64,000 nt of DNA from Paenibacillus xylanexedens (lineage in GTDB: Bacteria > Bacillota > Bacilli > Paenibacillales > Paenibacillaceae), in assembly GCF_017874615.1 (NCBI RefSeq), contig NZ_JAGIKV010000031.1, positions 1-64,000 on the forward strand, given 5' to 3'. The position numbers and the translations under genes were made by a program. Below the pieces are notes generated by a model. That model searched no databases, was not told the DNA's origin, and saw only the letters and a list, made by a program, of their open reading frames with translations. This document shows positions 25,786 to 35,179 of this stretch, piece after piece (positions within the stretch are counted from its first letter, which is position 1; the number at the start of each line of letters is the position of its first letter).

Positions 25786-26616
25786 ATGTTGACGGTTCAT
25801 GATTCTAAGCAAAAGGTAGTCACGTTGCAAACAAAGGAACTTTTTTTCCTGGCTGGTATTCTCGGTTCAGACCGACTGCTTGGTGTGGAAGATCCGTTTC
25901 GCGGCTATATGGCTGAGGATATCGCGATGGAGTGGGAGCGTGTCAAAACCTCCTTGCTTGATAAAGGATATCTGATTCGGGATCAGGATACCGATGAGCT
26001 GATCATGACACCGACCGTTTTCTCCAGGGTAGCCATTGCCGGATTGTCCGACAGAGCTTGTTGGATTCGCTACACGATCAACGGCAAGTCGTATGAGAGT
26101 TATATCCATTGCACGGATGAGCGGGTCGTTGAAGTTTCACGTGTTGACGACGTACCGGACTCGTTCCGGCTCAGCGATCTGGGAAGTGTTCGTGAAGCCA
26201 TTGATGTTCTGATAGAGCGGATGAAATGGAGCGGCCATTCTCCTGCGGAGAAACCGGCCCTAATGTGCTCCAAGAAAAAATTTTATGATGTCATGAATGA
26301 GCTCGAAAACAGCGGAGTACAGACCGTAGCAGCGGAACTCGAACAGGAGACAAGTGATCCTGAGGGCTCACTTGCACTGGCACGCTGTCTGGTGGGTAAG
26401 GAGTCAGACGGGGAGCTTAGGTTGCTTGTATGGAATGAAGACGGGTGGAAGTCGCAGTCGGCAGCATTTGCTGCAAGTGCGGTATCCAACTGGTTGTTCC
26501 GGATGAGCACTGCGGCTTCAGATGATTGGCTTGTTGCAGCACTAACGACTAGAGAACAGTTTCACGAGATGCTGCTGGACTGGCTTAAACAGCCTGCAGG
26601 GGAAGAGGAAAGGTGA
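25786..26616 (+). CDS. Type VII locus protein of unknown function, EspG-like in position
   Basis: A 276-residue soluble protein, not firmly recognised. It starts with an all-helix/strand mixture (LQTKELFFLAGILGSDRLLG) and lacks membrane segments. Its size, solubility and place between the motor ATPase and the WXG100 genes recall EspG-type chaperones of mycobacterial systems, which bind substrates, but I see no diagnostic motif. GAGGTGG lies upstream of the ATG and the gene follows essC by 16 bp, so it is surely in the same operon. Confidence 0.6.
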   Translation: MLTVHDSKQKVVTLQTKELFFLAGILGSDRLLGVEDPFRGYMAEDIAMEWERVKTSLLDKGYLIRDQDTDELIMTPTVFSRVAIAGLSDRACWIRYTINGKSYESYIHCTDERVVEVSRVDDVPDSFRLSDLGSVREAIDVLIERMKWSGHSPAEKPALMCSKKKFYDVMNELENSGVQTVAAELEQETSDPEGSLALARCLVGKESDGELRLLVWNEDGWKSQSAAFAASAVSNWLFRMSTAASDDWLVAALTTREQFHEMLLDWLKQPAGEEER

Positions 26617-26622
26617 TGGTAA

Positions 26623-27171
26623 ATGCGCATTCGTGTGGAACCGGATGTGCTTCGGGCACTGAGCAAGCAGATTCAGTATGCAGCGGAGCAAATACAGCAA
26701 AAGATGACAGTGTTGGATCAGGCGATTCATTCGCTGGAGTGGGAGGTTGAATCCCGCGCAGCGGTGATGAATGAATGGAATCACAGTAAACGACTGGGCG
26801 AGGATGCGCTGCGTCGATTAATGGACTTAAGCGTACAGCTGGGACGCAAAGCGTTGTTATTCCAGCAGGCAGACATGGAGTATCGTTCCGTGCTGAGTCA
26901 TGTGAACACAGCCTATGGTAATGCGGTCAATATGCTGAATGTTCTTCAGAACAATCGTACAGGAGAAATCATGCCTGCACATTCTGCAACTGTAGCTGTA
27001 GTATCCGATCCCCTTTCCGCAATGGCGGCCGTATATCGTGTACAGGATGCCGCTCCGCCTGATGGCTCCCCGGCTACACTGGTGCAGGCTATGCAGCCTG
27101 AGCCTGTAGCATGGAGATTCACAGATCCTTCCTTTCGGGGAAGAAGAGGGACCGAGCCTGTTGTTTCCTGA
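26623..27171 (+). CDS. Long WXG100-like protein
   Basis: A 182-residue protein whose first 110 residues form two helices around SLEWEVES (about residues 40-47), a WXG-like turn with V in place of G. The C-terminal 70 residues are Pro/Ala-rich and look disordered. It has the shape of a type VII substrate or of a partner for EsxA. The gene follows the previous one by six bases. Whether it is exported is unknown. Confidence 0.6.
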   Translation: MRIRVEPDVLRALSKQIQYAAEQIQQKMTVLDQAIHSLEWEVESRAAVMNEWNHSKRLGEDALRRLMDLSVQLGRKALLFQQADMEYRSVLSHVNTAYGNAVNMLNVLQNNRTGEIMPAHSATVAVVSDPLSAMAAVYRVQDAAPPDGSPATLVQAMQPEPVAWRFTDPSFRGRRGTEPVVS

Positions 27172-27357
27172 ACAGGGTGAATAAAAGTAACAGCAGAAAG
27201 TGAATCTTTTTTTGTAAATAGGCTGTTAGGAGAAGTTTCAAGTGCTAAAAATGGGGTAAATAGGATTAGGTCCTTCGGCTTTTGTCCGATCGATCCTGGT
27301 ATAGTACAATTTGAACAAGTAAAAATTTAATTGCACAAACCAAGGAGGAATTTACAA

Positions 27358-27633
27358 ATGGCAGGACGTATTTTAGTTACCCCAGAGCAGCTTGATCAGG
27401 TTTCCAACCAATTTAAACAAAGCGGTGAGCAAAGTCAGCAAATCGTATCTACATTGACTCAATCCATCACAAGCATGGAAGGACAATGGGAAGGTATGAC
27501 AAAGCAACGCTTCTTCCAAGAGTTCCAAGAAGCTAGCAAACAAATGCAATCATTCGTTCAAACGCTGAACAGCATCAGCGCTGAACTTACAGCTATTGCT
27601 AACAAATTCCGTACAGCTGACCAAGCTCGTTAA
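27358..27633 (+). CDS. esxA: WXG100 secreted protein EsxA
   Basis: A 91-residue helical hairpin with the WXG motif as WEG at about residues 45-47, the hallmark of type VII substrates. It begins MAGRILVTPEQL, and the ribosome site AAGGAGG precedes the ATG. A 186-bp gap and a TATAGT-like -10 near 27300 suggest it has its own promoter, and a terminator follows, so it may be expressed more strongly than the rest. It should dimerise and be exported by EssC. Confidence 0.95.
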   Translation: MAGRILVTPEQLDQVSNQFKQSGEQSQQIVSTLTQSITSMEGQWEGMTKQRFFQEFQEASKQMQSFVQTLNSISAELTAIANKFRTADQAR

Positions 27634-27720
27634 TCTGCTTTACATAGATCAGGCCGATGTGAAGTCTGAATTCGTCCTGAATTATAGGTGGATAGCAAGC
27701 TGAAGATGTACAACTACAGC

Positions 27721-27756
27721 AAAAACCGGGCGTTTTCACAACACCCGGTTTTTGTT
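27721..27756 (+). terminator. Terminator after esxA
   Basis: AAAAACCGGG and CCCGGTTTTT enclose a short loop and give a T-run, ending the esxA transcript; some read-through must serve the next gene or it has its own promoter. Confidence 0.8.
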
Positions 27757-27791
27757 GCAACTATGACACTAGGACAGAGAGAGGGATAAGC

Positions 27792-29867
27792 ATGTCTTTT
27801 CAACCAAATCCCGGGGATGAAGTGGTGATTAACGACATTGCCTATACGATTGGGCAACATCCGGCAGCGCCGGGTCTGGCTTATGCCCAAGCCGGAAGGC
27901 AGGGGATTGTTTATCAGTTGTTACCCCGAAATGGTTCCATTCATGGGGCTAAAGCACTAAAAGTATTTTTTCCTAAATTCCGTATTCCGGCTATGGTATA
28001 TCAGTCTGAGCATATGGAGTCTTATAGTGAACTGCCAGGTTTGCAAGTATGCAAGCGTGATGTGCTCACTCCGGAAAGAAACGGAGCGCTCATTGGAAAA
28101 CATCCCGATCTGTTATATGCGGTGTTGATGCCATGGGTGCAAGGTCAGACCTGGTTCGATGTGATTAGCGATCAGAGACAGTTGACGGCTGAGGAGAGCC
28201 TGAAGCTGGCCAGAGCGCTTGCTGGAACGGGTTCGGCTATGGAACAACGTGGACTGGCTCATTGCGATATGTCCGCTCCCAATGTAATGATTCCGTTTTT
28301 TTCCGAAGTGGAGAACCTGGGGAAGACGTCTGCGGTAGAACTGGTGGATGTCGAGCAGATGTACGGTTCCAAGATGGATCGTCCGGATGCCCTGCTTGCC
28401 GGGTCACCCGGTTATGCGGCCCATCGAACAGTGCACAGTGGTTTGTGGAGTTCATATGCCGACCGATTTGCCGGAGCCGTTATTATTGCTGAGATGTTAA
28501 GCTGGTCGGACCCTGTGATTGTAGAGAAAGCCTGGGGCGAAAGCTATTTTGATCAGCATGAAATGCAAACGGTGAGTGAACGGTATTATGCGATGCGGGA
28601 GTCCCTTGAGAAGCGTTGGGGTTCCAAATTGTCTGAGCTGTTTATTCGAGCTTGGGAAAGTCACGATCTGAGCAGCTGTCCGACGTTTGGTGAGTGGTAT
28701 GTTGCATTGGCTGCGGTAGACGTTCATCAGGCTAATGCGGTTGCTGCTGCGACAGCGGAAGAAGAAGCTGCCAATCCGTCCGAAGCTGATGTGAATCTGA
28801 AAAATAGCTCAGAACCAGTAAATGAACCGGTGAATACACAAGACGGGAACCGTCCCCAAACGCCGCACTCTCCCGATCAGGAAGCGGTTGTGAACCGTCT
28901 GTTCCTGCAAGCAAGAGCCCTGGAGGATGAAGATAAACCGGCTGCAGCACTGGAAGTGTACCGCTCGCTTTATCACTTTATTCCTCATAACAGCGCGATG
29001 CAGATGGAAGTCGAGGCTGCAATTAAGGAACTGGATGCCAAGCTTAATCCAAAAGAAGACACAGACAAACCTGTACCTGTGCCATTCTACAGATCCAAAA
29101 AGTTCATGATTTCCTCCGCTGTGCTTATTGTATTGCTGGCAGGTGGCGTGCCAACGGTCAAAATACTCGCCGATCAGGCAGAAGTGAAGCAGAAAGAACA
29201 GCAGGAAGCCACACGACTGGCAGAGGTCAAAGCTGCGGAAGAGGCTGAGGCAGCAAAGGCAGCTGCGCTCAAACAACAGGAAGAACAAGAGAAGCAAAAG
29301 GCCGCAGATGCTGCAAAACTGGACGCAGAGGAAAAGAAAAAGCTTGCTGAAGCCAAGCAGAAGGCAGCTGAAGCAAAGAAAAAAGAAGAAGAACGTCAGG
29401 CGTTACAGGCCAAGTACGACAAACAGGCGAAATACGAGGCCTTTCTGGTGAAGCAGGAGCAGCAGAAGAAAGAAGCGGCTAAGAGAGCGGAGCAGGAAAA
29501 ATACGATAAACAGGCAAAATATGAAGCTTATCTGGTCTGGAAAAAAGAGAATGATGCCAAGCTTGCAAAACAGGAAGCGGAGCGTAAAGCGGCAGCTGAA
29601 GTTAAACGTCAGCAGGAGATTGCTCAGAAAGCAGCTCTGAAGAAAAAACGTGCCCAGAATGTGGTCACGCTGATTGCTCATTACAATAAAACGTATAACG
29701 CGCAAAAAGGCAGAAAAATTGAAAATGCGGAAGCGTATGCCCGTGATTTCAAAAATCTATACAGTACCGATGCTGCCTATTTCAAAGGTGTTGGCAAAGT
29801 GGCCGCTCGAATGAGTGCCATTAACAAATTCCTGAGCAACAACAGTTACAAGTTGCCCAACTTATAA
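27792..29867 (+). CDS. Degenerate kinase with membrane helix and coiled-coil tail (EssB-like in role)
   Basis: A 691-residue membrane protein. Residues about 15-330 form a protein-kinase-like domain: KALKVFF near 54, catalytic-loop HCDMSAPNV near 157 in place of HRDxxxxN, and VDVEQMYG near 186 in place of DFG. One membrane helix lies at about 437-457. The outside part is an Ala/Lys/Glu-rich coiled coil with two copies of KYDKQAKYEA (near 538 and 570) and a globular end. EssB of other systems is also a pseudokinase plus one helix, so this is probably the functional counterpart. A lysine and Asp remain, so activity is not excluded. Confidence 0.75.
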   Translation: MSFQPNPGDEVVINDIAYTIGQHPAAPGLAYAQAGRQGIVYQLLPRNGSIHGAKALKVFFPKFRIPAMVYQSEHMESYSELPGLQVCKRDVLTPERNGALIGKHPDLLYAVLMPWVQGQTWFDVISDQRQLTAEESLKLARALAGTGSAMEQRGLAHCDMSAPNVMIPFFSEVENLGKTSAVELVDVEQMYGSKMDRPDALLAGSPGYAAHRTVHSGLWSSYADRFAGAVIIAEMLSWSDPVIVEKAWGESYFDQHEMQTVSERYYAMRESLEKRWGSKLSELFIRAWESHDLSSCPTFGEWYVALAAVDVHQANAVAAATAEEEAANPSEADVNLKNSSEPVNEPVNTQDGNRPQTPHSPDQEAVVNRLFLQARALEDEDKPAAALEVYRSLYHFIPHNSAMQMEVEAAIKELDAKLNPKEDTDKPVPVPFYRSKKFMISSAVLIVLLAGGVPTVKILADQAEVKQKEQQEATRLAEVKAAEEAEAAKAAALKQQEEQEKQKAADAAKLDAEEKKKLAEAKQKAAEAKKKEEERQALQAKYDKQAKYEAFLVKQEQQKKEAAKRAEQEKYDKQAKYEAYLVWKKENDAKLAKQEAERKAAAEVKRQQEIAQKAALKKKRAQNVVTLIAHYNKTYNAQKGRKIENAEAYARDFKNLYSTDAAYFKGVGKVAARMSAINKFLSNNSYKLPNL

Positions 29868-29902
29868 AATAACACGTGAATGATGGAGGTGACTCACCCT
29901 AG

Positions 29903-30655
29903 ATGAACTACACGATTCAAGCATCACAGCGTACACCTGCACTTATTATATATTTAATTGATATTAGCGCCTCCATGAACATGGTTCTGGATAATCGTCG
30001 ACGGATTGACGTCGTCTATGATGCTTTATCTCTCGCGATCCGCCAAATGGTGTTTCGGTCTACCAAGGGAAATCGTCTGACACCTCGCTATCGTATAGCC
30101 ATATTGGCTTACAGCGATGATGTATATGACTTGTTGAACGGTATCAAAGGAATTGACGAGATCGCTGCAGTTGGTTCTTTGCCTGACCTGACGCCGAGAC
30201 GGTTTTCGGATTCTGCGAAGGCTTTCCTGCAGGCGGAAAAGATACTACAGGCCGAAATTCCGAATATGCAGGACTGTCCTGCGCCACTTGTATGCCACAT
30301 GACCGATGGGGTAGCCACAGGTGAAGATCCGGAGCCTATTGCGAAAAGAATCATGGGGATGAGTGTACCTGACGGCAATGTGCTGGTGGAGAATATTTTT
30401 ATATCGGATCATCTGCTGGAAGGTCCAATTGCTGAACCTAGAAGATGGAAGGGAATCTCTTCGGAAACGAATCTACAGGATGAGCATGGAGAGAAGCTAC
30501 GCAACATGTCATCCGTCCTACCCGAAAGTTATCGGGAAATGCTTGTTGAAGCTGATTATTTGCTTGCACCCGGTGCACTCATGATGCTGCCAGGTACATG
30601 TGCAGAATTGGTATCAATCGGATTCCAGATGTCCGCTGCTACGCCTGTGAGATAG
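29903..30655 (+). CDS. VWA-domain protein
   Basis: A 250-residue von Willebrand factor A domain. The MIDAS metal motif is DISAS at about residues 20-24, with a further TDG near 135. No signal peptide or membrane helix is seen, so it is cytosolic. GGAGGTGA lies upstream. It sits between a kinase-like protein and a PP2C phosphatase, a trio (VWA, PP2C, kinase) that often acts together in signalling modules, here attached to type VII secretion. Confidence 0.85.
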   Translation: MNYTIQASQRTPALIIYLIDISASMNMVLDNRRRIDVVYDALSLAIRQMVFRSTKGNRLTPRYRIAILAYSDDVYDLLNGIKGIDEIAAVGSLPDLTPRRFSDSAKAFLQAEKILQAEIPNMQDCPAPLVCHMTDGVATGEDPEPIAKRIMGMSVPDGNVLVENIFISDHLLEGPIAEPRRWKGISSETNLQDEHGEKLRNMSSVLPESYREMLVEADYLLAPGALMMLPGTCAELVSIGFQMSAATPVR

Positions 30656-30665
30656 GAGGGGAATC

Positions 30666-31508
30666 ATGAGAGCGATGCGTTTGGCAACATTGTCTGCTGG
30701 AGATAAGGGGGGCCATGCCGAGCAACGGCATGGCAACTTTCGCTATGTGAGTGTACAGACCGGTGAACAGCCGCTAACTCGCTATCAGGGCACATTCAAG
30801 TGCAGATATGGTTATGGCAGAGCGGCTGAGACGGTACATCAGGGAGATACCGGACAGGACTTTGCTGCGGTACGTATGAAAGGGAATATCTGCAATTTTG
30901 TTTTGTGTGATGGCGTAGGCATGAGTTACCTGGGCGATTTTGCAGCGCGTTTTCTAGGGAATGCTCTGTTGGATTGGTTGGAAACGACGCAACACACAAC
31001 GGTAGAGGGTGTTGAGCGTCTTCTCCATGATCTAACCCTTCCCGCATCGGAGCAATTGGAGAAATTACAGCCACTGGAAAGTTCCCCTTTGTTGCTGCGT
31101 GAAGTGTTGATGGAAAAGCGAAGTCGGGGCAGTCAGGCCATGTATGTGTGTGGACGGATCGAGCTTACGGGAGGCGGCCGCAAAAGTCGGGTGTGGCTTG
31201 CGTGGCAAGGAGATTCCCGTATTCGCCTGTGGCGTAATGGTCAGGAACAGTCTGAATTATTTCAGACTCACTGCAAGACAAATGAGCGTTGGTCTACACT
31301 TGAAGGACCTGTTGGTGGTAAGCCGCACATCTACGAGATTAAAGGTTCAACAGGTGATTCGCTGCGGCTCCAGTTATATACGGATGGATTAAATGATCTG
31401 GATGCGATTCAAGCCTATGTCCCCGATGAACACATTCAGGTATTGCTGGATGCGACACATACCGGCGGTCTTGAAGATGATGCCGCTTTCATTGAGCTGG
31501 AATGGTGA
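30666..31508 (+). CDS. PP2C-type protein phosphatase
   Basis: A 280-residue PP2C-like phosphatase. Motifs in order: GQDFAAVR near 65, FVLCDGVG near 80, AWQGDSRIRLW near 180, LYTDGLND near 238 and EDDAAF near 270, which provide the metal-binding aspartates. It lies 10 bp after the VWA gene and would oppose the kinase-like protein two genes upstream. It is the last gene of the locus. Confidence 0.85.
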   Translation: MRAMRLATLSAGDKGGHAEQRHGNFRYVSVQTGEQPLTRYQGTFKCRYGYGRAAETVHQGDTGQDFAAVRMKGNICNFVLCDGVGMSYLGDFAARFLGNALLDWLETTQHTTVEGVERLLHDLTLPASEQLEKLQPLESSPLLLREVLMEKRSRGSQAMYVCGRIELTGGGRKSRVWLAWQGDSRIRLWRNGQEQSELFQTHCKTNERWSTLEGPVGGKPHIYEIKGSTGDSLRLQLYTDGLNDLDAIQAYVPDEHIQVLLDATHTGGLEDDAAFIELEW

Positions 31509-31697
31509 GTGCGGGATATCAAGTTGTGGATCGATCCTGATGAAGCTGTGACAGCGGCGAAGATCAACTGTGAAAAAACTTGTTGGTGTTGATTTAAAAG
31601 ACACTCTTTTTGGGTAATCTTGTGAAGAATTGACTTTAACTATGAGCTTGAACGTACATTCTTACATAATTGCTAAATCAAAGGAGTGGGATGGATA

Positions 31698-32504
31698 ATG
31701 ACACAACATAACGGCAAGTCACGGTTCCAAGGCAAGGTTGCGATTATTACCGGAGCAGGATCCGGGATTGGGAAAGCCACTGCGGTCAAGCTGGCTAAAG
31801 AGGGTGCACATGTTGCATTGTTTGATCTGGTGAATGATCGGATCTCGGAAACGGAAGCAGAGATTAATGCGCTGCACCCCGATGCGGCAAGAGCATTTGA
31901 TGTAGACATTTCTGACCCGGCACGTGTGGAAAAGGCTGTACTGGAAACCGTTGAGTTATTCGGCGGTTTGGATATTGTTTTTGCCAATGCGGGCATTAAC
32001 GGTGTATCGGCACCCATTGAGGAAATTCAGGTTGAAGATTGGCAACAAATTATTACAACCAACCTGAATGGTACATTTTTCACGATTAAATATGCATTGC
32101 CTCACGTGAAAAAACGGGGTGGCGGCAGTATTATCATTACGAGTTCCATCAATGGCAATCAACGCTTCTCAAGCTTTGGCATGTCGGCGTATAGCACGTC
32201 CAAGGCAGGGCAGGTTGCATTTGCCAAGATGGCTGCGCTTGAGCTGGCGAAGTTCAAGATACGTGTGAACGTGATCTGCCCAGGAGCAATTGCGACGAAT
32301 ATCGATCAGAGTACGGTCAAAACGGATGAACTGCAGCAGATCATTATTCCGATGGAGTTCCCGGAAGGACAGCAGCCGCTTGCGGACGGGCCGGGTCAGC
32401 CGGAACATGTTGCCGATCTGGTAAGCTTCCTCGCATCGTCCGAATCCAGACATATTACTGGAGCAGAGATCGTCATTGATGGTGCCGAATCATTGCTCAG
32501 CTAA
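31698..32504 (+). CDS. SDR family oxidoreductase
   Basis: A 268-residue short-chain dehydrogenase. The cofactor motif TGAGSGIGKA is near residue 18, NAGI near 96, and the active-site YSTSK near 170. The ATG at 31698 has AAGGAG upstream; an in-frame GTG at 31686 overlaps that site. Substrate unknown. It appears monocistronic. Confidence 0.9.
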   Translation: MTQHNGKSRFQGKVAIITGAGSGIGKATAVKLAKEGAHVALFDLVNDRISETEAEINALHPDAARAFDVDISDPARVEKAVLETVELFGGLDIVFANAGINGVSAPIEEIQVEDWQQIITTNLNGTFFTIKYALPHVKKRGGGSIIITSSINGNQRFSSFGMSAYSTSKAGQVAFAKMAALELAKFKIRVNVICPGAIATNIDQSTVKTDELQQIIIPMEFPEGQQPLADGPGQPEHVADLVSFLASSESRHITGAEIVIDGAESLLS

Positions 32505-32659
32505 GTGAGCACTCTGGATAAATTTCATTTTTGCTAAGGCGTGTCTTAGGGTGTGTCTGCGATAGTCGTTCCTCTGGAACGGCTTTTTTTGTTATAATGC
32601 TAACATTCGAATAGAGAGATACTGAAGAGCAGTAGGGTACATTCATTAGGAGCGATTAT

Positions 32660-35179
32660 ATGCATATAGAGTTACCGATACAAGAGGTTATTCCTGAGTT
32701 AAGACAGTTATTTCGGGATCAAGATACAGGTGTGTTAATTGCAGAGCCAGGAGCGGGAAAAACAACTGTTGTACCGCTGGCTTTGCTGGAGGAGTCGTGG
32801 GTTGCGGGACGGAAAATCATTATGCTGGAACCCCGAAGGCTGGCCGCGCGTTCGGCTGCATCGAGACTGGCGGCTACACTAGGGGAAAAGGCGGGTCAGA
32901 CTGTAGGATATCGTGTACGCATGGATACCCGGGTGAGTCAGGCGACGCGTATTGAAGTTGTGACGGAAGGGGTATTGACCCGGATGTTGCAGCAGGACCA
33001 GGGTCTTGAGGATACGGCGATGATTATATTTGATGAATTCCATGAGCGGCATCTACACGGGGACTTGGGTTTGGCGCTGGCATTGGAATCCCGAGCGATG
33101 TTACGTCCAGATCTGAAATTGCTGGTGATGTCGGCGACCCTTGATCCTGTTCCCGTCTGTGCATTGCTTGGCGAAGGTACAAAATCAATTCACTGTCCGG
33201 GACGTACGTTTCCAGTGGAAACTCGATATGTGCCGAGACCAACAGCCATGCCACTGGAACAATTCACGGCTCAGACGGTGACCAAGGCATTAGCCGAACA
33301 GGAGGGGGACATGCTTGTTTTCCTTCCTGGCGCAAGAGAGATACACCTTACAGAGCGGGAGTTATTAAACGGTTCTCTTCCTGGACATGTGAAAGTTCAT
33401 TCCCTGTATGGCAGTATGCCGGTGGAACAACAGGATGAGGCCATACGCCCGGCGGCTGAGGGCTCGCGCAAAGTTGTCCTGTCCACCTCCATTGCGGAAT
33501 CCAGCCTCACACTGGCTGGAGTTAAGATTGTGGTAGACGCGGGGCTGAGTCGTGCATCGGCATTCTCGCCGCGCACGGGCATGAGCCGGCTTGTTACCCT
33601 GCCGGTGTCCAAGGCGTCAGCCGATCAACGGCGGGGTCGTGCAGGGCGAATTGCCCCGGGGGTATGTTACCGGCTATGGAGCGAAGAGGTTCAGGGGGGA
33701 CTGCCTGAGGCAGCTCGCCCGGAGATCACCTCCGCGGATCTTGCGCCGCTGGCGCTGGAGCTTGCCGTCTGGGGTGTCCAGTCCCCAGCAGAGCTGCAAT
33801 GGCTGGACACCCCGCCTGACGCCGCCTACGGCCAGGCACAGGCGCTGCTGCGCCAGCTGGGCGGCCTGGACGACGCAGGCCGCATCACGCCCTTCGGGCG
33901 GCGGATGAACACGCTTGGCGTGCATCCGCGACTGGCCAGCATGCTGCTCCGCGCAGCGGAGCTTGGGCTGGCCAGCTACGCCAGCATGCTGGCGGCACTG
34001 CTGCAGGAGCCTGCCGGCCTCCGCAGCAGTGGCAGTGCAGGCGCGGGCACGGACCTCCGCCTGCGCGTAGAGGCGCTGCTGACCGCGGACAGCAGCGGCA
34101 TGCCGCAAGCGGCAGCGGCTGTCGCAGACGGCGCGGCCGTGCGGCGCATGCTCCAGGAGAGCCGCCAGCTGCGCTCGGCGCTCGGCCCGGCGGCCGATCC
34201 GGTGCGGCCGGATGAGGACAGCTGCGGATTGCTGCTGTCCTTCGCCTATCCGGACCGGATCGGGCAACGCCGGGAGGACGGCCGCTATCTGCTGAGCAGC
34301 GGCCGCGGCGTACGGCTCGCAGCGACAGAATCGCTGAGCCGTGCAGCGTATCTGGTCGCAGCCGAGGCAGACGACCAGGGCGCAGATGCTCGCATCCTGC
34401 TGGCTGCGCCGTTGCAGGAGCAGACCTTGTTGCAGGCAGGTCAGCACTTGCTGCGCGATGAAGTGCAAGTGGCTTGGGATTCCAATACCCGCAGCGTGCG
34501 GGCACATAAGAGACTTCGTATTGGAGCCCTTGTGATTAAAGAGAGCAGTATTGCACAGCCGCCTGAAGATCAGGTGCTGGAAGCACTATTATCCGGGATA
34601 CGGATGGAAGGGCTGGATTGTCTGCCCTGGACAAAAACATCCAGACAACTTGCGGACAGGCTACGGTTCCTGCATCTCCATTTACCTGAGTGGCCCGACC
34701 TGATCGAAGATGATCTGACCGAAGAGTTGGCAGAACATCTTACCCCTTATCTGACAGGCATGCGATCGGCAGCCGACCTGAAGAGATTGTCGATGCAGGA
34801 TGTATTACTGGGTGGATTGAGCTGGACGCAACGACAACAACTGGACGATGAAGCTCCGACGCATATACAGGTGCCCAGTGGTTCGCGTATCCCTGTGGAC
34901 TACAGTCGTCCAGAGGACCCGGCGCTGGCAGTAAGATTACAGGAGATGTTTGGACAACAGGAGACACCGCGTATAGCGGGTGGGCGAGTCCCGTTGACCA
35001 TCCACCTATTATCACCGGCTCAGCGACCTGTACAGGTCACACGAGACTTGGCGAATTTCTGGCGAGAGACGTACTTTGACGTCAAAAAAGATCTGAAAGG
35101 TCGTTATCCGAAGCATTACTGGCCGGATAATCCACTTGAAGCGGTCGCCACAAATCGGGCCAAACCACGGGGCAAATAG
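32660..35179 (+). CDS. hrpB: ATP-dependent helicase HrpB
   Basis: An 839-residue DEAH-box helicase of the HrpB type. Walker A EPGAGKTT is near 29-36, the box II variant DEFH near 125, SATLD near 157, then helicase C, HA2 and the HrpB C-terminal domain ending PKHYWPDNPLEA. HrpB function is poorly known; Gram-negative relatives are better studied. The section from about 33.72 to 34.50 kb is strikingly GC-rich compared with both ends of the same gene, while the reading frame stays open. Confidence 0.93.
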   Translation: MHIELPIQEVIPELRQLFRDQDTGVLIAEPGAGKTTVVPLALLEESWVAGRKIIMLEPRRLAARSAASRLAATLGEKAGQTVGYRVRMDTRVSQATRIEVVTEGVLTRMLQQDQGLEDTAMIIFDEFHERHLHGDLGLALALESRAMLRPDLKLLVMSATLDPVPVCALLGEGTKSIHCPGRTFPVETRYVPRPTAMPLEQFTAQTVTKALAEQEGDMLVFLPGAREIHLTERELLNGSLPGHVKVHSLYGSMPVEQQDEAIRPAAEGSRKVVLSTSIAESSLTLAGVKIVVDAGLSRASAFSPRTGMSRLVTLPVSKASADQRRGRAGRIAPGVCYRLWSEEVQGGLPEAARPEITSADLAPLALELAVWGVQSPAELQWLDTPPDAAYGQAQALLRQLGGLDDAGRITPFGRRMNTLGVHPRLASMLLRAAELGLASYASMLAALLQEPAGLRSSGSAGAGTDLRLRVEALLTADSSGMPQAAAAVADGAAVRRMLQESRQLRSALGPAADPVRPDEDSCGLLLSFAYPDRIGQRREDGRYLLSSGRGVRLAATESLSRAAYLVAAEADDQGADARILLAAPLQEQTLLQAGQHLLRDEVQVAWDSNTRSVRAHKRLRIGALVIKESSIAQPPEDQVLEALLSGIRMEGLDCLPWTKTSRQLADRLRFLHLHLPEWPDLIEDDLTEELAEHLTPYLTGMRSAADLKRLSMQDVLLGGLSWTQRQQLDDEAPTHIQVPSGSRIPVDYSRPEDPALAVRLQEMFGQQETPRIAGGRVPLTIHLLSPAQRPVQVTRDLANFWRETYFDVKKDLKGRYPKHYWPDNPLEAVATNRAKPRGK

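Noticed and set aside
28809-29297. Antisense open frame opposite the coiled-coil part of the kinase-like gene
   Set aside because: It is a mirror of Lys/Glu/Ala codons giving Leu/Phe-rich nonsense; no start signal.
33674-34507. Long antisense open frame opposite hrpB (277 codons)
   Set aside because: It arises from the GC-rich codon pattern of hrpB; the product is low-complexity and has no ribosome site.
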